In this document: positions 10,249 through 19,539 of the stretch, one piece after another | Numbering within the stretch: the stretch's first letter is position 1 | Layout: every line of letters begins with the position of its first letter | NCBI GenBank assembly: GCA_947454485.1 | Contig: CANGJJ010000001.1 | Location: 186,001 to 250,000 of the forward strand | Source: Beijerinckiaceae bacterium | GTDB taxonomy: Bacteria; Pseudomonadota; Alphaproteobacteria; Rhizobiales; Beijerinckiaceae | Direction: 5' to 3' | Length of the DNA stretch: 64,000 nt | The notes under the pieces: model-generated | The model's database searches: none | Seen by the model: the letters and a program-made list of their open reading frames with translations, nothing else | Told to the model about the DNA's origin: nothing | Position numbers and translations under genes: made by a program

Positions 10249-10957
10249 AGCGCACCAATGAGCTCAGCGAATTGCCGACCGCATTCATTCCGTCTGCAAT
10301 ATTGGACAGTATGGGAATGCGCTTGTCTGGCGCTGGCTGTGGCAGGGCTGCGGGCTCGGGCGTGATGCTGGGGGCTGCGGGCAATTCCGTCACTTTCGCG
10401 CGCACGGGCGCTCTCAAAGCTGTTTGCACTTTGGGCTTCTGGCTTGCGCTGCGGGTCACTGACCCGTCGGGCTTGGCTTGTTGACGCTGCGATTGCTTGG
10501 CCGCGCGTGCGGGCTCTTGTTTGGTGGCTGCTTTGGCTTGCGGCGCCTTCGCGACAGCCTTTGGTGCCGCGACAGGTTGAGCTGCTTCTGCCACAACAGG
10601 TTCGGGTGTGGCTTCACGCGCTGGCCCAGCAACGCTCGGTGCAGTCTCCAGCAAGGCTTGCGCTTGTGGTGCGCTGACATTCAGTTCGCGCGCATCTTGC
10701 GGTGCAGGTGGCGGCGTCGGCAGGGCTTTGTTGGCGGGCGCATCACTCGCTGCGAGCGGGGCTGCGATTGCGGCGGTCAGAGAGGCTGGCGGTGGCGGCA
10801 GCGTCCAGCGCACATCTTCAACAAGGTCATCTGATGAGCCACGCGCGAGATGATGCGCGTAAAAAGCGCCAGCGCCGGAGATGCTCAAGAGGGCGAGCGC
10901 AGCCGCGCCAAGGCGATGCAGGTGACGTCGCTTTGTTGGAATTGCCACAAGCGCCAT
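10247..10957 (-). CDS. Proline/alanine-rich membrane-anchored protein of unknown function
   Basis: I do not recognise a family. The 236-residue product begins MALVAIPTKRRHLHRLG, then has one hydrophobic segment (~18-38) followed by a long low-complexity region rich in Ala, Pro, Lys and Gln. This fits a type II membrane protein with a periplasmic linker and a short C-terminal conserved-looking end (RIPILSNIADGMNAVGNSLSSLVR). I prefer the ATG at 10957 over one 27 bases upstream because a GGAGTGG site precedes it. Convergent with pnp. The low complexity means the frame is supported mainly by hydrophobicity and codon use. Confidence 0.6.
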   Translation of the reverse strand: MALVAIPTKRRHLHRLGAAALALLSISGAGAFYAHHLARGSSDDLVEDVRWTLPPPPASLTAAIAAPLAASDAPANKALPTPPPAPQDARELNVSAPQAQALLETAPSVAGPAREATPEPVVAEAAQPVAAPKAVAKAPQAKAATKQEPARAAKQSQRQQAKPDGSVTRSASQKPKVQTALRAPVRAKVTELPAAPSITPEPAALPQPAPDKRIPILSNIADGMNAVGNSLSSLVR

Positions 10958-11058
10958 AATCCACTCCCGTTGTAAGACGGGCACATTGAACAGGCGCTTG
11001 TGGTCCTCAGTTAGGCTGCGAGACGGCGAAGCTGTGGCGAATGGTCAAGCTTGCGCAT

Positions 11059-12009
11059 TTAGGAGAGCAGTCGCTTCGACACCATCTCGCGCAACGTCTG
11101 CAGGTCTTTGGCAAAGAGGCGAATGCCTTCTGCAAGCTTTTCTGTCGCCATTGCATCTTCATTCAGCATGAAGCGGAAGGCTTTTTCATCAAGGCTCATA
11201 CGCGCAGGCGTTTCAGCAAAACGCGCATCAGGGTCAAGCTTGCGCTGCAAAGGCTCTTGGCTTTTCGCAAGCTCATCGAGCAGCTGCGGCGAAATGGTGA
11301 GACGATCGCAACCAGCCAAAGCTTCGATCTCGCCGAGATTGCGGAAGCTCGCGCCCATCACAACCGTCTTGATGCCGTGAGCTTTGTAATAGGCATAGAT
11401 GCTGCGCACCGACAAAACACCCGGATCCGTTTCAGCGGTATAGGTCTGGCCCGTGCTCTTCATATGCCAATCAAGAATGCGCCCGACGAAAGGCGAGATC
11501 AAAAAGGCCTTCGCATCGGCGCAAGCAGCTGCCTGCGCGAGCGAGAAGATCAGCGTCATATTGCAGTCGATGCCTTCGGTCTGCAGAACCTCCGCAGCCC
11601 GAATGCCCTCCCATGTGGAGGCGAGCTTGATGAGGATGCGGTCGCGCGAAATGCCGCGCGATTCATAATCAGCAATCAGCGCGCGCGCCTTGGTCAGCGA
11701 GCCCTGCGTATCGAAGGAGAGATCCGCATCGACTTCGGTTGAGACGCGGCCGGGGACGATGCGCGTCAGTTCCGCACCGAAATTGACGGCGAGGCGATCT
11801 GTCACCTGGCTCGTCACCGCGCGATGGCTCTTGCCCCATTCAATCGCTTCATCGACGAGATGGCTATAGGCGGGCATCTGTGCCGCTTTGAGAATGAGGG
11901 TGGGGTTGGTCGTGCAATCAGTCGGCTTGAAAGCGCGAATGGCCTCCATGTCGCCAGTGTCGGCAACAACCGTGGTCATGGCTCTCAGCTGCTCAAGTTT
12001 CGATGTCAT
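11059..12009 (-). CDS. tal: Transaldolase
   Basis: Transaldolase moves a dihydroxyacetone unit between sugar phosphates in the non-oxidative pentose phosphate pathway. The 316-residue product has the TalA/B-type layout: [20 protein letters not shown], the signature [11 protein letters not shown] near 30-40, the Schiff-base lysine in [12 protein letters not shown] (Lys128) and [10 protein letters not shown] near 240. Length and motifs place it with the larger dimeric class rather than the short fructose-6-phosphate aldolase-like class. It stands alone, with a GGAG(C) site upstream of the ATG. Confidence 0.95.
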   Translation of the reverse strand: MTSKLEQLRAMTTVVADTGDMEAIRAFKPTDCTTNPTLILKAAQMPAYSHLVDEAIEWGKSHRAVTSQVTDRLAVNFGAELTRIVPGRVSTEVDADLSFDTQGSLTKARALIADYESRGISRDRILIKLASTWEGIRAAEVLQTEGIDCNMTLIFSLAQAAACADAKAFLISPFVGRILDWHMKSTGQTYTAETDPGVLSVRSIYAYYKAHGIKTVVMGASFRNLGEIEALAGCDRLTISPQLLDELAKSQEPLQRKLDPDARFAETPARMSLDEKAFRFMLNEDAMATEKLAEGIRLFAKDLQTLREMVSKRLLS

Positions 12010-12112
12010 GCGAGGCTCCTTCGCTCAGCCCCAACTATAGGGTCGAGAGGCGCTCTCGCAAACCTCGCAGGGGCTTGGATGACAGCCCAGGCACAACAAT
12101 CCACGGCGAAAT

Positions 12113-12178
12113 GCCCCGCTGCCTGCTTGGGCGGCAGCGGGGCCTATCAACGAGGCTTGGGCGCGCCTTCAGGCGCGC
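12113..12178 (-). terminator. Two GC-rich hairpins downstream of the small membrane protein gene
   Basis: GCGCGCC-TTCA-GGCGCGC (12161-12178) spans the stop codon of the minus-strand gene. An 11-bp perfect stem, GCCCCGCTGCC/GGCAGCGGGGC (12113-12143), follows it in the direction of transcription. Only three T residues come next, so this is a hairpin-rich gene end rather than a canonical intrinsic terminator. Confidence 0.4.
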
Positions 12179-12543
12179 GCTGTTTCCTTGTAGACGATAA
12201 CAGTGAGAGTCAGAGCCGAGATCGCAACAATCACCTCGCCGACAGGGGCCAGCACGATGAATTGCGGATTGCCGAAATAGAGCAGCGCGACGGCAGTGTT
12301 CAAAATGATTGAACCAACAGTCCAGATAACCACCTGCCAGAAGGCAAGCTTGCTGCGATTGAGCCCATCGCGCCGCTCATAGAAAAGCCCGATCATGAAG
12401 AGTGAGACAAAGCCGATGAGATTGATATGGGCATGGGCCGGGGCTGGCGCATGATTCTGGCTGGCACCCATATACATGCCCAGAGCGATGCCGATGAGAA
12501 TGAAGATGAGACTGGCGCGAAAAGCCAAGTTTGATGCAGTCAT
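12169..12543 (-). CDS. Small four-helix membrane protein resembling a haem-copper oxidase subunit I fragment
   Basis: The 124-residue product has four predicted membrane spans (~5-24, 38-57, 70-92, 98-119). The segment APAHAHINLIGFVSLFMIGLFYE resembles the helix of cbb3/NO-reductase-type subunit I that carries paired histidines, and small proteins of this type occur alone in proteobacteria. No full oxidase is encoded nearby and only this helix is similar, so function is unknown. I chose the ATG at 12543 with AAGGACG upstream; an ATG at 12567 would add eight residues. Confidence 0.65.
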   Translation of the reverse strand: MTASNLAFRASLIFILIGIALGMYMGASQNHAPAPAHAHINLIGFVSLFMIGLFYERRDGLNRSKLAFWQVVIWTVGSIILNTAVALLYFGNPQFIVLAPVGEVIVAISALTLTVIVYKETARA

Positions 12544-12668
12544 GAAATCCGTCCTTGATCGATTCATAAAAGAAAAAAGCAGCACTCAAGAGCGGGCTCT
12601 CAACAGAGCCGCGCTGACAGAATGTCAGAGCTCATCCCATCAATCAAGATGGGCGGAAGGATAGAGCA

Positions 12669-13286
12669 TTAATCCAGCCCGCCCTTGGACTCGATGAACT
12701 GAATGATCGCCTCGACGCCTTCGCCCGTCTTCATATTGGCAAAGACAAAGGGGCGCTCCTTGCGCATCAATTTGGCATCCCGGCCCATCACCTCCAGCGA
12801 GGCGCCCACATAAGGGGCCAGATCGATCTTGTTGATGACAAGAAGATCAGAGCGCGTAATGCCGGGGCCACCCTTGCGCGGAATTTTCTCGCCGCCCGAC
12901 ACATCGATGACATAGACCGTCAGATCAGCCAGCTCAGGCGAGAAGGTCGCAGCCAGATTATCGCCGCCAGATTCCACCAAGATAAGATCGAGCTTGGGGA
13001 AGCGCTTGTTCATATCCGCAATGGCCGCAAGATTGATCGAAGCATCTTCGCGAATGGCGGTATGCGGGCAGCCGCCCGTTTCAACACCCATGATGCGCTC
13101 AGCCTCAAGCGCGCCCGTCTCTGTGAGAATACGCGCATCCTCCTTGGTGTAGATGTCATTGGTGATGGCAGCGAGGTCGTAACGCGCACGCAGGCTCTTG
13201 CACAATTGCTCCATCAAAGCCGTCTTGCCCGAGCCAACAGGCCCGCCAATACCAACGCGCAATGGGCCGTGAGATGATCTGGTCAT
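12669..13286 (-). CDS. ureG: Urease accessory GTPase UreG
   Basis: UreG is the SIMIBI-class GTPase that receives nickel from UreE and drives its delivery to apo-urease with UreD and UreF. The P-loop is [13 protein letters not shown] (~12-24); NDIYTKEDA, the nickel-binding [18 protein letters not shown] (Cys-Pro-His), [10 protein letters not shown] and the base-specificity motif [11 protein letters not shown] are all present. Length is 205 residues, standard. It is the last gene of the urt-ure operon and its start overlaps ureF by 4 bases (ATGA). Confidence 0.97.
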   Translation of the reverse strand: MTRSSHGPLRVGIGGPVGSGKTALMEQLCKSLRARYDLAAITNDIYTKEDARILTETGALEAERIMGVETGGCPHTAIREDASINLAAIADMNKRFPKLDLILVESGGDNLAATFSPELADLTVYVIDVSGGEKIPRKGGPGITRSDLLVINKIDLAPYVGASLEVMGRDAKLMRKERPFVFANMKTGEGVEAIIQFIESKGGLD

Positions 13287-13957
13287 GAGCGAAACAGCCT
13301 CGAATATTGGGTTTCATGTTGCATCGCGGCGATGTCAGAGCGTAGCGCAACCGCGCCAAGATCATCAAGGCTCGCGCTTTGTGCAGCGTGAGCTATGTCA
13401 CGCAAACGCGCCAACACAGCAGCTGTGATTTTCTGCCCATCGGTCTGGCCAACAGGCCCAAGCCGCACCGCAGCCGAGATGAGATTGCCGACAAAGGCGA
13501 GCACATAGGCTTCGACAAGTGCAGGCAGTGGAATTTTGTGACCTGCAGCGCTGGCACCCACAGCGATGGGGTAAGCGATCGGCATATCCCAGCTGGCAAG
13601 TTCTGAAGCCGGCGCGCAGGCCCAAGCAGCTGTAATGGCGGTGATGAAAGCCGTGCCTTGCGCGCTTGTCTCCAAATAACGCTCACGCGAATTTGCCAAC
13701 GCCAAAGCCAGATCATTCAGCTCTTGCAGTGCCGCTTTATCCTGAGCAACTCGCCAGGCCTGAGCGGTCAATATGGCATCGGTGCGGATCGAGCCATGGT
13801 CGATGAGATCCATCAGCCAAGCCTGCAAGCTTGGTGCATCATGAATGTCGCCAGACTCAACGGCAGCTTCCAGCCCATGGCTATAGGCAAAGGCACCCAC
13901 GGGAAAAGCAGGTGACAGCCAGACAAGCAGGGGAAGAAAAGCGCCGCGTTCGCTCAT
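13283..13957 (-). CDS. ureF: Urease accessory protein UreF
   Basis: UreF is an all-helical chaperone that bridges UreD and UreG in the urease activation complex. The 224-residue product begins with the family-specific [27 protein letters not shown] and continues with [15 protein letters not shown] and [26 protein letters not shown], which are conserved. It lies 4 bases after ureE and overlaps ureG. Sequence and context agree. Confidence 0.95.
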   Translation of the reverse strand: MSERGAFLPLLVWLSPAFPVGAFAYSHGLEAAVESGDIHDAPSLQAWLMDLIDHGSIRTDAILTAQAWRVAQDKAALQELNDLALALANSRERYLETSAQGTAFITAITAAWACAPASELASWDMPIAYPIAVGASAAGHKIPLPALVEAYVLAFVGNLISAAVRLGPVGQTDGQKITAAVLARLRDIAHAAQSASLDDLGAVALRSDIAAMQHETQYSRLFRS

Positions 13958-13961
13958 TCAC

Positions 13962-14558
13962 TCAGTCGTGCTTATGCGCATGACCGTGGTCATGATGGTC
14001 ATGGCCGCAGCCGCAGTCATGATCGTGTTCATGCTTGGCGTGATCATGGCCGTGATGGTCATGCCCATGATGATCGTGCCCGTGGTGGTCGTGTCCATGA
14101 TGCGCGTGACCATGTGCGGCCTCAGGCTCTTGCGCATAAGCGCCGCCCTCTGGCTCGAAGGGGCCTTCGATCTGCGCGACCTTGCCGCCAAGTTGGCGCG
14201 CCATATCCTCAATCACCTCATCGCGACGAATGCGAATACGGTTTGCCAAAATCTGCACGGGCAAATGACGATTGCCCAGATGCCAGGCCATGCGCGCCAG
14301 ATCACGCGGCTCTGCGATGCGGATTTCGGCGAGTGGCTCGGGCGCCGCCACCACTTCCACTAAACGCCCATCTTCGAGCACAAGTGCATCGCCATGACGC
14401 AGCACGATGGCCTCGGGCAGATCGAGCAAGAAGGTGAGGCCCTTCACGCCGGTCATAGTGACCCTGCGGCGATGACGCTCTTCAAAATCGAGCACAACCG
14501 TATCGGCGGGCGTTGCCTGCCATGCGCCACGGGCGCTGATGAAATTCGCGCGGATCAT
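13962..14558 (-). CDS. ureE: Urease nickel metallochaperone UreE with a long His-rich tail
   Basis: UreE binds Ni2+ and hands it to UreG. The N-terminal peptide-binding domain (~1-70) and the ferredoxin-like metal-binding domain (~75-145; [13 protein letters not shown] holds the conserved His) are both present. Residues 149-198 form a nickel-binding tail: 25 of these 50 residues are histidine, built from GHDHH units and containing one CGCG. Such tails bind several extra nickel ions in other UreE proteins. The gene lies between the ABM-fold gene and ureF. Confidence 0.96.
   Translation of the reverse strand: MIRANFISARGAWQATPADTVVLDFEERHRRRVTMTGVKGLTFLLDLPEAIVLRHGDALVLEDGRLVEVVAAPEPLAEIRIAEPRDLARMAWHLGNRHLPVQILANRIRIRRDEVIEDMARQLGGKVAQIEGPFEPEGGAYAQEPEAAHGHAHHGHDHHGHDHHGHDHHGHDHAKHEHDHDCGCGHDHHDHGHAHKHD
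13965..14114 (-). repeat. His-codon repeat encoding the UreE tail
   Basis: On the minus strand this stretch repeats short units coding Gly-His-Asp-His-His with third-base variation, so the repeat is stronger in protein than in DNA. It is a coding repeat within ureE and could change length by slippage or recombination. Confidence 0.8.
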
Positions 14559-14568
14559 ATCTGCCTCT

Positions 14569-14871
14569 TCAGCTCAGCATTTCAATCTTGGCGGGTGTGA
14601 TGGCTTCGATGCGCGGCATATCCGCGACACATTGGGCCATGGCGCGCAGAAAGGCCTGCGCATGGTCGCTTTGCAAATGGGCGCGGCTGTCGCCATGCGA
14701 TTTCCAGCGCTCCATCAGCACAAAATAGTTTGGCTCCGTCAGGCTCTCACAAATGTCATAGCCCATATTGCCCGCCTCCAAACGCGTGGGGGCCAGAACG
14801 GCCTCAATAGCGCTCAAGAAGATCTCACGCTGCTCAGCGCGAATACGGGCACGGGTGATGACAAGGATCAT
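14569..14871 (-). CDS. Antibiotic biosynthesis monooxygenase (ABM)-fold protein inside the urease operon
   Basis: The 100-residue product [20 protein letters not shown]... has the ABM (dimeric alpha-beta barrel) pattern: a first strand, a helix with an LxA-type [42 protein letters not shown] and a last strand. Members are cofactor-poor monooxygenases, quinol oxygenases or haem-degrading enzymes, but many have no known role. It lies between ureC and ureE, 10 bases from ureE and 25 from ureC, so it is cotranscribed. The start at 14871 is preceded by GGAGGCTCC. Confidence 0.8.
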   Translation of the reverse strand: MILVITRARIRAEQREIFLSAIEAVLAPTRLEAGNMGYDICESLTEPNYFVLMERWKSHGDSRAHLQSDHAQAFLRAMAQCVADMPRIEAITPAKIEMLS

Positions 14872-14896
14872 GGAGCCTCCACTCTGGAGGTCCCTT

Positions 14897-16609
14897 TTAG
14901 AACATGAAATAGCGCTGCGCCATGGGCAGCACATCGGCAGGCTGGCAGGTTAGCAATACGCCGTCCGCGGTGACGGCATAGGTCTCAGGGTCCACATGGA
15001 TCTTCGGCGTCGCATGATTATGCACCATGCTCTTCTTGGAGATCTGACCGCGCACATTCTCCACCGCCACCATGGGCTTTGACACGCGCAGCTTGGCGGC
15101 TAGGCCTTTATTGATGGCGCTGGCGCTGACAAAGGTCAGGCAGGTGGAGGCAATCGCGCCACCATAAGCGCCAAACATCGGGCGATAGTGAACAGGTTGC
15201 GGTGTGGGGATCGAGGCATTGGGATCGCCCATCGGGGCTGCTGCAATCGCGCCGCCCTTGATGATGAGATCAGGCTTCACACCAAAGAAGGCAGGCGTCC
15301 ACAAGACAAGATCAGCCAGTTTGCCCGGTTCAATCGAGCCGATATGCCTCGACACGCCATGCGCAATGGCAGGATTGATCGTATATTTGGCGACATAGCG
15401 TTTGACGCGCGCATTGTCATTGTCGCCCGTCTCTTCAGCGAGTGGGCCGCGTTGCCGCTTCATTTTATCGGCTGTCTGCCATGTGCGGATGATGACTTCG
15501 CCCACGCGGCCCATGGCCTGCGAATCCGAACTCATCATCGACAGTGCGCCCAGATCATGCAGGATATCTTCAGCGGCAATCGTCTCCTTGCGGATGCGGC
15601 TTTCAGCGAAGGCAAGATCTTCGGGGATGGAACTGTCGAGATGGTGACAGACCATCAACATGTCGAGATGTTCATCCAGCGTATTCTTGGTGAAGGGACG
15701 CGTGGGATTGGTGGAGGAGGGCAGAACATTCTCCAACCCCGCCACGCTGATAATATCAGGCGCATGACCACCACCCGCGCCTTCTGTGTGAAAGGCATGA
15801 ATGGTGCGGCCTTTGAAAGCCTTGATCGTGTCTTCGACAAAGCCTGATTCATTCAGCGTGTCTGAATGGATCATCACCTGCACGTCATAATCATCGGCAA
15901 CCGACAGGCAGCAATCAATCGCTGCTGGCGTCGTGCCCCAATCCTCATGCAGCTTCATCGCGCAAGCACCAGCCTCAATCTGTTCGATCAAGCCCGCGGG
16001 GGTTGCTGCATTGCCTTTGCCTGCAAAGCCAAGATTCATCGGAAAGGAATCGGCAGCCTCAATCATACGCGCCAGATGCCAGGGGCCGGGCGTGCAGGTT
16101 GTTGCAAAAGTGCCTGTCGCAGGGCCGGTTCCGCCACCCAGCATGGAGGTGACGCCCGACATCAAAGCCTCTTCGATCTGCTGCGGGCAGATGAAATGAA
16201 TATGCGTATCAAAGCCGCCAGCGGTGAGGATCTTGCCTTCGCCGGCGATAATTTCCGTGCCGGGGCCGATCAGAATATCAACGCCGGGTTGGATTTCTGG
16301 ATTGCCTGCTTTGCCGATCTTGGCGATACGCCCATCGCGCAAGCCCACATCAGCTTTCACGATGCCCCAATGGTCGAGAACGACGACATTGGTGATTACC
16401 GTATCCATCGCGCCATCTGCGCGCGTGGCTTGTGACTGGCCCATACCGTCGCGAATGACCTTGCCGCCACCAAACTTCACCTCTTCACCATAGATGGTGA
16501 AGTCTTTCTCGATCTCGATTTGCAGCGCCGTGTCAGCCAGACGCACCTTGTCGCCTGTGGTTGGGCCAAACATGTCGGCATAGGCCGCGCGGGAGAGTTT
16601 GCTCACCAT
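14897..16609 (-). CDS. ureC: Urease catalytic subunit alpha
   Basis: UreC carries the dinuclear nickel site that hydrolyses urea to ammonia and carbamate. The 570-residue protein shows all key residues: HIH at 136-138, the carbamylated lysine Lys219 in [12 protein letters not shown], metal ligands in HSDTLNESG and [15 protein letters not shown], and the mobile-flap motif CHHLDSS (Cys321, His322, His323). The C terminus PMAQRYFMF is typical. It starts 15 bases after ureAB. Nothing suggests loss of activity. Confidence 0.98.
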   Translation of the reverse strand: MVSKLSRAAYADMFGPTTGDKVRLADTALQIEIEKDFTIYGEEVKFGGGKVIRDGMGQSQATRADGAMDTVITNVVVLDHWGIVKADVGLRDGRIAKIGKAGNPEIQPGVDILIGPGTEIIAGEGKILTAGGFDTHIHFICPQQIEEALMSGVTSMLGGGTGPATGTFATTCTPGPWHLARMIEAADSFPMNLGFAGKGNAATPAGLIEQIEAGACAMKLHEDWGTTPAAIDCCLSVADDYDVQVMIHSDTLNESGFVEDTIKAFKGRTIHAFHTEGAGGGHAPDIISVAGLENVLPSSTNPTRPFTKNTLDEHLDMLMVCHHLDSSIPEDLAFAESRIRKETIAAEDILHDLGALSMMSSDSQAMGRVGEVIIRTWQTADKMKRQRGPLAEETGDNDNARVKRYVAKYTINPAIAHGVSRHIGSIEPGKLADLVLWTPAFFGVKPDLIIKGGAIAAAPMGDPNASIPTPQPVHYRPMFGAYGGAIASTCLTFVSASAINKGLAAKLRVSKPMVAVENVRGQISKKSMVHNHATPKIHVDPETYAVTADGVLLTCQPADVLPMAQRYFMF

Positions 16610-16624
16610 GATGATTTCTCCCGC

Positions 16625-17245
16625 TCAGAGTTTGCCCATGACGTCCTGCCGGAAGCCATAGACTTCGCGGCGGCCGCTGAGTGGAATGAGTGTGACTTGA
16701 CGCGTCTGGCCGGGTTCAAAACGCACAGCTGTGCCAGCTGCAATATCAAGCCGCATCCCGCGCGTCTTCTCGCGCTCGAATGTGAGCGCAGGATTGGTCT
16801 CGTAGAAATGATAATGCGAGCCCACCTGAATGGGACGATCACCGCTATTGGCGACGCTGAGCGTCAGCGTCTCGCGCCCTTCATTCATGGTGATGTCACC
16901 CGGCGGCGTTGTCACAGCGCCCGGCACATCCTGCGCAGTCGAGCCGCGAATGGGATGATGCACGGTGACAAGCTTGGTGCCATCAGGAAAGGTTGCTTCG
17001 ATCTGGATGTCATGAATCATCTCGGCGATGCCCTCCATGACTTGATCGGCGGTGACGACATGCGCGCCAGCTTGCATCAGATCAGCCACGCTGCGTCCAT
17101 CGCGCGCGCCCTCGACAACGAAGTCGGTGATGAGCGCCACGGCTTCGGGATGATTGAGCTTCACGCCGCGCGCGAGGCGCGCCCGCGCAACCATCGCGGC
17201 CATGGCGATCAGCAATTTGTCTTTTTCACGCGGGGTGAGATTCAT
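16625..17245 (-). CDS. ureAB: Fused urease gamma/beta subunit (UreA-UreB)
   Basis: Residues 1-~100 ([20 protein letters not shown]...HHPIR) are the gamma subunit UreA and residues ~105-206 ([37 protein letters not shown]...) are the beta subunit UreB. Fusions of these two occur in several alphaproteobacteria and in Helicobacter (as UreA there). The 206-residue length equals the sum of the two. It lies between ureD (12 bases) and ureC (15 bases). The subunits are structural; catalysis is in UreC. Confidence 0.96.
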   Translation of the reverse strand: MNLTPREKDKLLIAMAAMVARARLARGVKLNHPEAVALITDFVVEGARDGRSVADLMQAGAHVVTADQVMEGIAEMIHDIQIEATFPDGTKLVTVHHPIRGSTAQDVPGAVTTPPGDITMNEGRETLTLSVANSGDRPIQVGSHYHFYETNPALTFEREKTRGMRLDIAAGTAVRFEPGQTRQVTLIPLSGRREVYGFRQDVMGKL

Positions 17246-17257
17246 AGCGGGCCTTCG

Positions 17258-18073
17258 TCATTGCCATACGCGCGGCGCATCACGACCGCGAAAGTTTTGC
17301 AGGAGCGCAACAATAGCAGCTCGCACCTTTTCAGGCGAGGGCGACAAGAGTCGAACCAAAGCCATTCCATTAAAGGCAGAGGCCCCCCATTGGCAGGGCG
17401 CATCGCTCAGGCTGGCGCGAATGGCCTCAATCCGCGCCTCAGCATCAGGCGCAATATGAACAAACAGGGCGCTGGCACGCGCGCCTTGCCCAAGGGCAGG
17501 CCGATCAAGCAGGCCTGTGAGATCGCCATCAAGGCGCATCTCTTCGGCAAACAGCAAGCGCCGTCCGCGCCGGATGCGCCAACGATCACGCAGCGAGCCC
17601 TCCAGATGCGTTTCGCCCATAGCAATGCGTCCATAGATCACAGTTTCGAGCATGGTCAGACGGCTTGTGTCTTCCATATCGACATCAAGACGGCGTTGCA
17701 GTCGTGCGCCATCAAAGAGGATCGTTTCTTGCGGCAACCATTCCACATCCGCACCATCGCCCGCGCGCAAGGTCACATCGACCTGAGCGGGATTGGACTC
17801 GGCGCGATAGATTTTTTCCGCCGATTGGGTGGTGAGGGTCACTTGCGCGCCCGCGCCAATTTCAAAATCATAACTGGCGTGGTCGCCGCCTGCGATACCG
17901 CCGCCTGTATTGATGATGACCCCTTCGCAGCCGCGCGCCACATGGGGGCAACGCAGGCGCAAGCCCCCCGTTTCGAAAATACTCATCGCCTGCGTGCGTG
18001 ACCCTGCGAGCTGAAAGTCAGCGCGCAATTGCCCGGCAGCACGAATATAGGCAGGCATCTGTTGCAAGTTCAC
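17258..18073 (-). CDS. ureD: Urease accessory protein UreD
   Basis: UreD (UreH) binds apo-urease and forms the platform for UreF and UreG during nickel insertion. The 271-residue product has the family motifs RCPHVARGCEGVIINTGGGIAGGD, QVTLTTQSAEKIYRA, VEWLPQETILFDGARLQRRLDVD and ETVIYGRIAMGE. The start overlaps the urtE stop by 4 bases (ATGA), which physically links the transporter and urease halves of the operon. Confidence 0.95.
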   Translation of the reverse strand: MNLQQMPAYIRAAGQLRADFQLAGSRTQAMSIFETGGLRLRCPHVARGCEGVIINTGGGIAGGDHASYDFEIGAGAQVTLTTQSAEKIYRAESNPAQVDVTLRAGDGADVEWLPQETILFDGARLQRRLDVDMEDTSRLTMLETVIYGRIAMGETHLEGSLRDRWRIRRGRRLLFAEEMRLDGDLTGLLDRPALGQGARASALFVHIAPDAEARIEAIRASLSDAPCQWGASAFNGMALVRLLSPSPEKVRAAIVALLQNFRGRDAPRVWQ

Positions 18074-18765
18074 ACCGACATATAACCGCGAACATCAGCC
18101 TCGACCATCGAGGCCTTGTCGCCAGCCAGAACGACTGCGCCGCGATCCATGACGATGAAATCATCAGCCAGATCGCGCGCAAAGTCGAAATATTGTTCGA
18201 CCAGAACAATCGCCATATCGCCCTTGCCACGCAGATAGTCAATGGCGCGGCCAATGTCCTTGATGATGGAGGGTTGGATACCTTCGGTTGGCTCATCCAG
18301 CACCAAAAGACGCGGGCGTGTGACGAGCGCACGGCCAATCGCGAGTTGCTGCTGCTGACCACCCGACAGATCACCGCCGCGCCGCCACAACATATCTTTC
18401 AAGACGGGGAAGAGATCGAAAATCTCATCGGGAACGAATTGCTCCTTGCGCGGCAGGGGCGCAAAGCCTGTTTCAAGATTTTCCTGCACCGATAGAAGCG
18501 GAAAGATCTCACGGCCTTGCGGCACATAGGCAATGGCCTTGCGCGCCCGTTGATGCGGGCTGAGCCGCGCAATGTCGGCACCCTCCCAGATGATCTTGCC
18601 AGAACTGATCGGCTGATGGCCCATGATGGCGCGCATGAGCGAGCTCTTGCCCACGCCATTGCGGCCGAGCACACAAGTGACGCGTCCAGGCTTGGCCTCA
18701 AGGCTCACTTGCCGCAAGGCCTGCGCAGCGCCATAGAACAAATCGACAGATTGAACAGACAGCAT
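18070..18765 (-). CDS. urtE: Urea ABC transporter ATP-binding protein UrtE
   Basis: UrtE is one of two cytoplasmic ATPases of the branched-chain-type urea importer (LivF-like). Walker A GRNGVGKSS, the LSGGQQQQLAIGRAL signature, Walker B LLVLDEPTEGIQPS and the switch histidine region VLVEQYFDFA are present. The motif TEGIQPSIIKDI is typical of UrtE. I use MLSVQSVDLFYG at 18765 rather than an ATG 24 bases upstream inside urtD. Length is 231 residues. Confidence 0.95.
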   Translation of the reverse strand: MLSVQSVDLFYGAAQALRQVSLEAKPGRVTCVLGRNGVGKSSLMRAIMGHQPISSGKIIWEGADIARLSPHQRARKAIAYVPQGREIFPLLSVQENLETGFAPLPRKEQFVPDEIFDLFPVLKDMLWRRGGDLSGGQQQQLAIGRALVTRPRLLVLDEPTEGIQPSIIKDIGRAIDYLRGKGDMAIVLVEQYFDFARDLADDFIVMDRGAVVLAGDKASMVEADVRGYMSV

Positions 18766-18766
18766 C

Positions 18767-19534
18767 TCAGCGCCCCAGATAAACTTCAATCACACGCGGA
18801 TCAGCGCTGACCACATCAAGCGGGCCTTCCGCCAAGACAGCGCCTTCATGCAGAACCGTGACCTTGACGCCAAGATCGCGCACGAAGGTCATGTCATGCT
18901 CGACCACCACAACAGAATGGTCCTTGGCGATCTCGCGCAAGAGTTCCGCTGTTTGCGCCGTTTCAGCATCGGTCATGCCTGCAACGGGTTCGTCCACCAG
19001 CAAGAGCTTGGGATCTTGCGCGAGCAACATGCCAATCTCCAGCCACTGCTTTTGCCCATGGGAGAGATCGCCGGCCAGTCGTTGGCGATGCTCGCTGAGG
19101 CGTGTCGTGGCGAGAATGGAGTCGATCTTGTCATTTTGATCAGCAGCCGCTTTGCCAAACAGAGTTGCAAAAGCATGACGCGGCGCTTTGAGTGCCAGCA
19201 AAATATTGTCCTCAACCGTATGGCTTTCGAAGACCGTGGGCTTTTGGAATTTGCGGCCAATGCCCAATTCAGCAATCTCGGCCTCGTCCATTTTGGTGAG
19301 ATCTTGTACGCCGCCAAAATAGACATCGCCTTCATCAGGGCGTGTCTTGCCGGTGATAATATCCATCATGGTCGTTTTGCCAGCACCATTGGGGCCGATG
19401 ATGGCGCGCATTTCTCCCGGTGCCAGAACGAGGGAGAGGCCACGAAGAGCTTTGTAACCATCAAAGCTCACGCAGACGCCATCGAGATAGAGCAGCGATG
19501 AGGTGAGAGCGGGATTGTCTGTTGCAAGGGCCAT
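18767..19534 (-). CDS. urtD: Urea ABC transporter ATP-binding protein UrtD
   Basis: UrtD is the LivG-like ATPase of the urea importer. It shows Walker A GPNGAGKTT, the LSHGQKQWLEIGMLL signature (UrtD typically has SHGQKQWLEI), Walker B LLLVDEPVAGMTDAET and VVVVEHDMTFVRDLG. The length is 255 residues. It lies 5 bases after urtC and 1 base before urtE. Confidence 0.96.
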   Translation of the reverse strand: MALATDNPALTSSLLYLDGVCVSFDGYKALRGLSLVLAPGEMRAIIGPNGAGKTTMMDIITGKTRPDEGDVYFGGVQDLTKMDEAEIAELGIGRKFQKPTVFESHTVEDNILLALKAPRHAFATLFGKAAADQNDKIDSILATTRLSEHRQRLAGDLSHGQKQWLEIGMLLAQDPKLLLVDEPVAGMTDAETAQTAELLREIAKDHSVVVVEHDMTFVRDLGVKVTVLHEGAVLAEGPLDVVSADPRVIEVYLGR

Positions 19535-19539
19535 GGAGC

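Noticed and set aside
12595-12610. Hairpin GGCTCT-CAAC-AGAGCC as the ureG terminator
   Set aside because: The T-run on the minus strand is 15 bases away and belongs to the leader of the next gene, so the geometry is not that of an intrinsic terminator.
13965-14114. Short regularly spaced repeats that could be read as a CRISPR array
   Set aside because: The repeats are GHDHH codons in frame within ureE, with no spacers of constant length and no cas genes.
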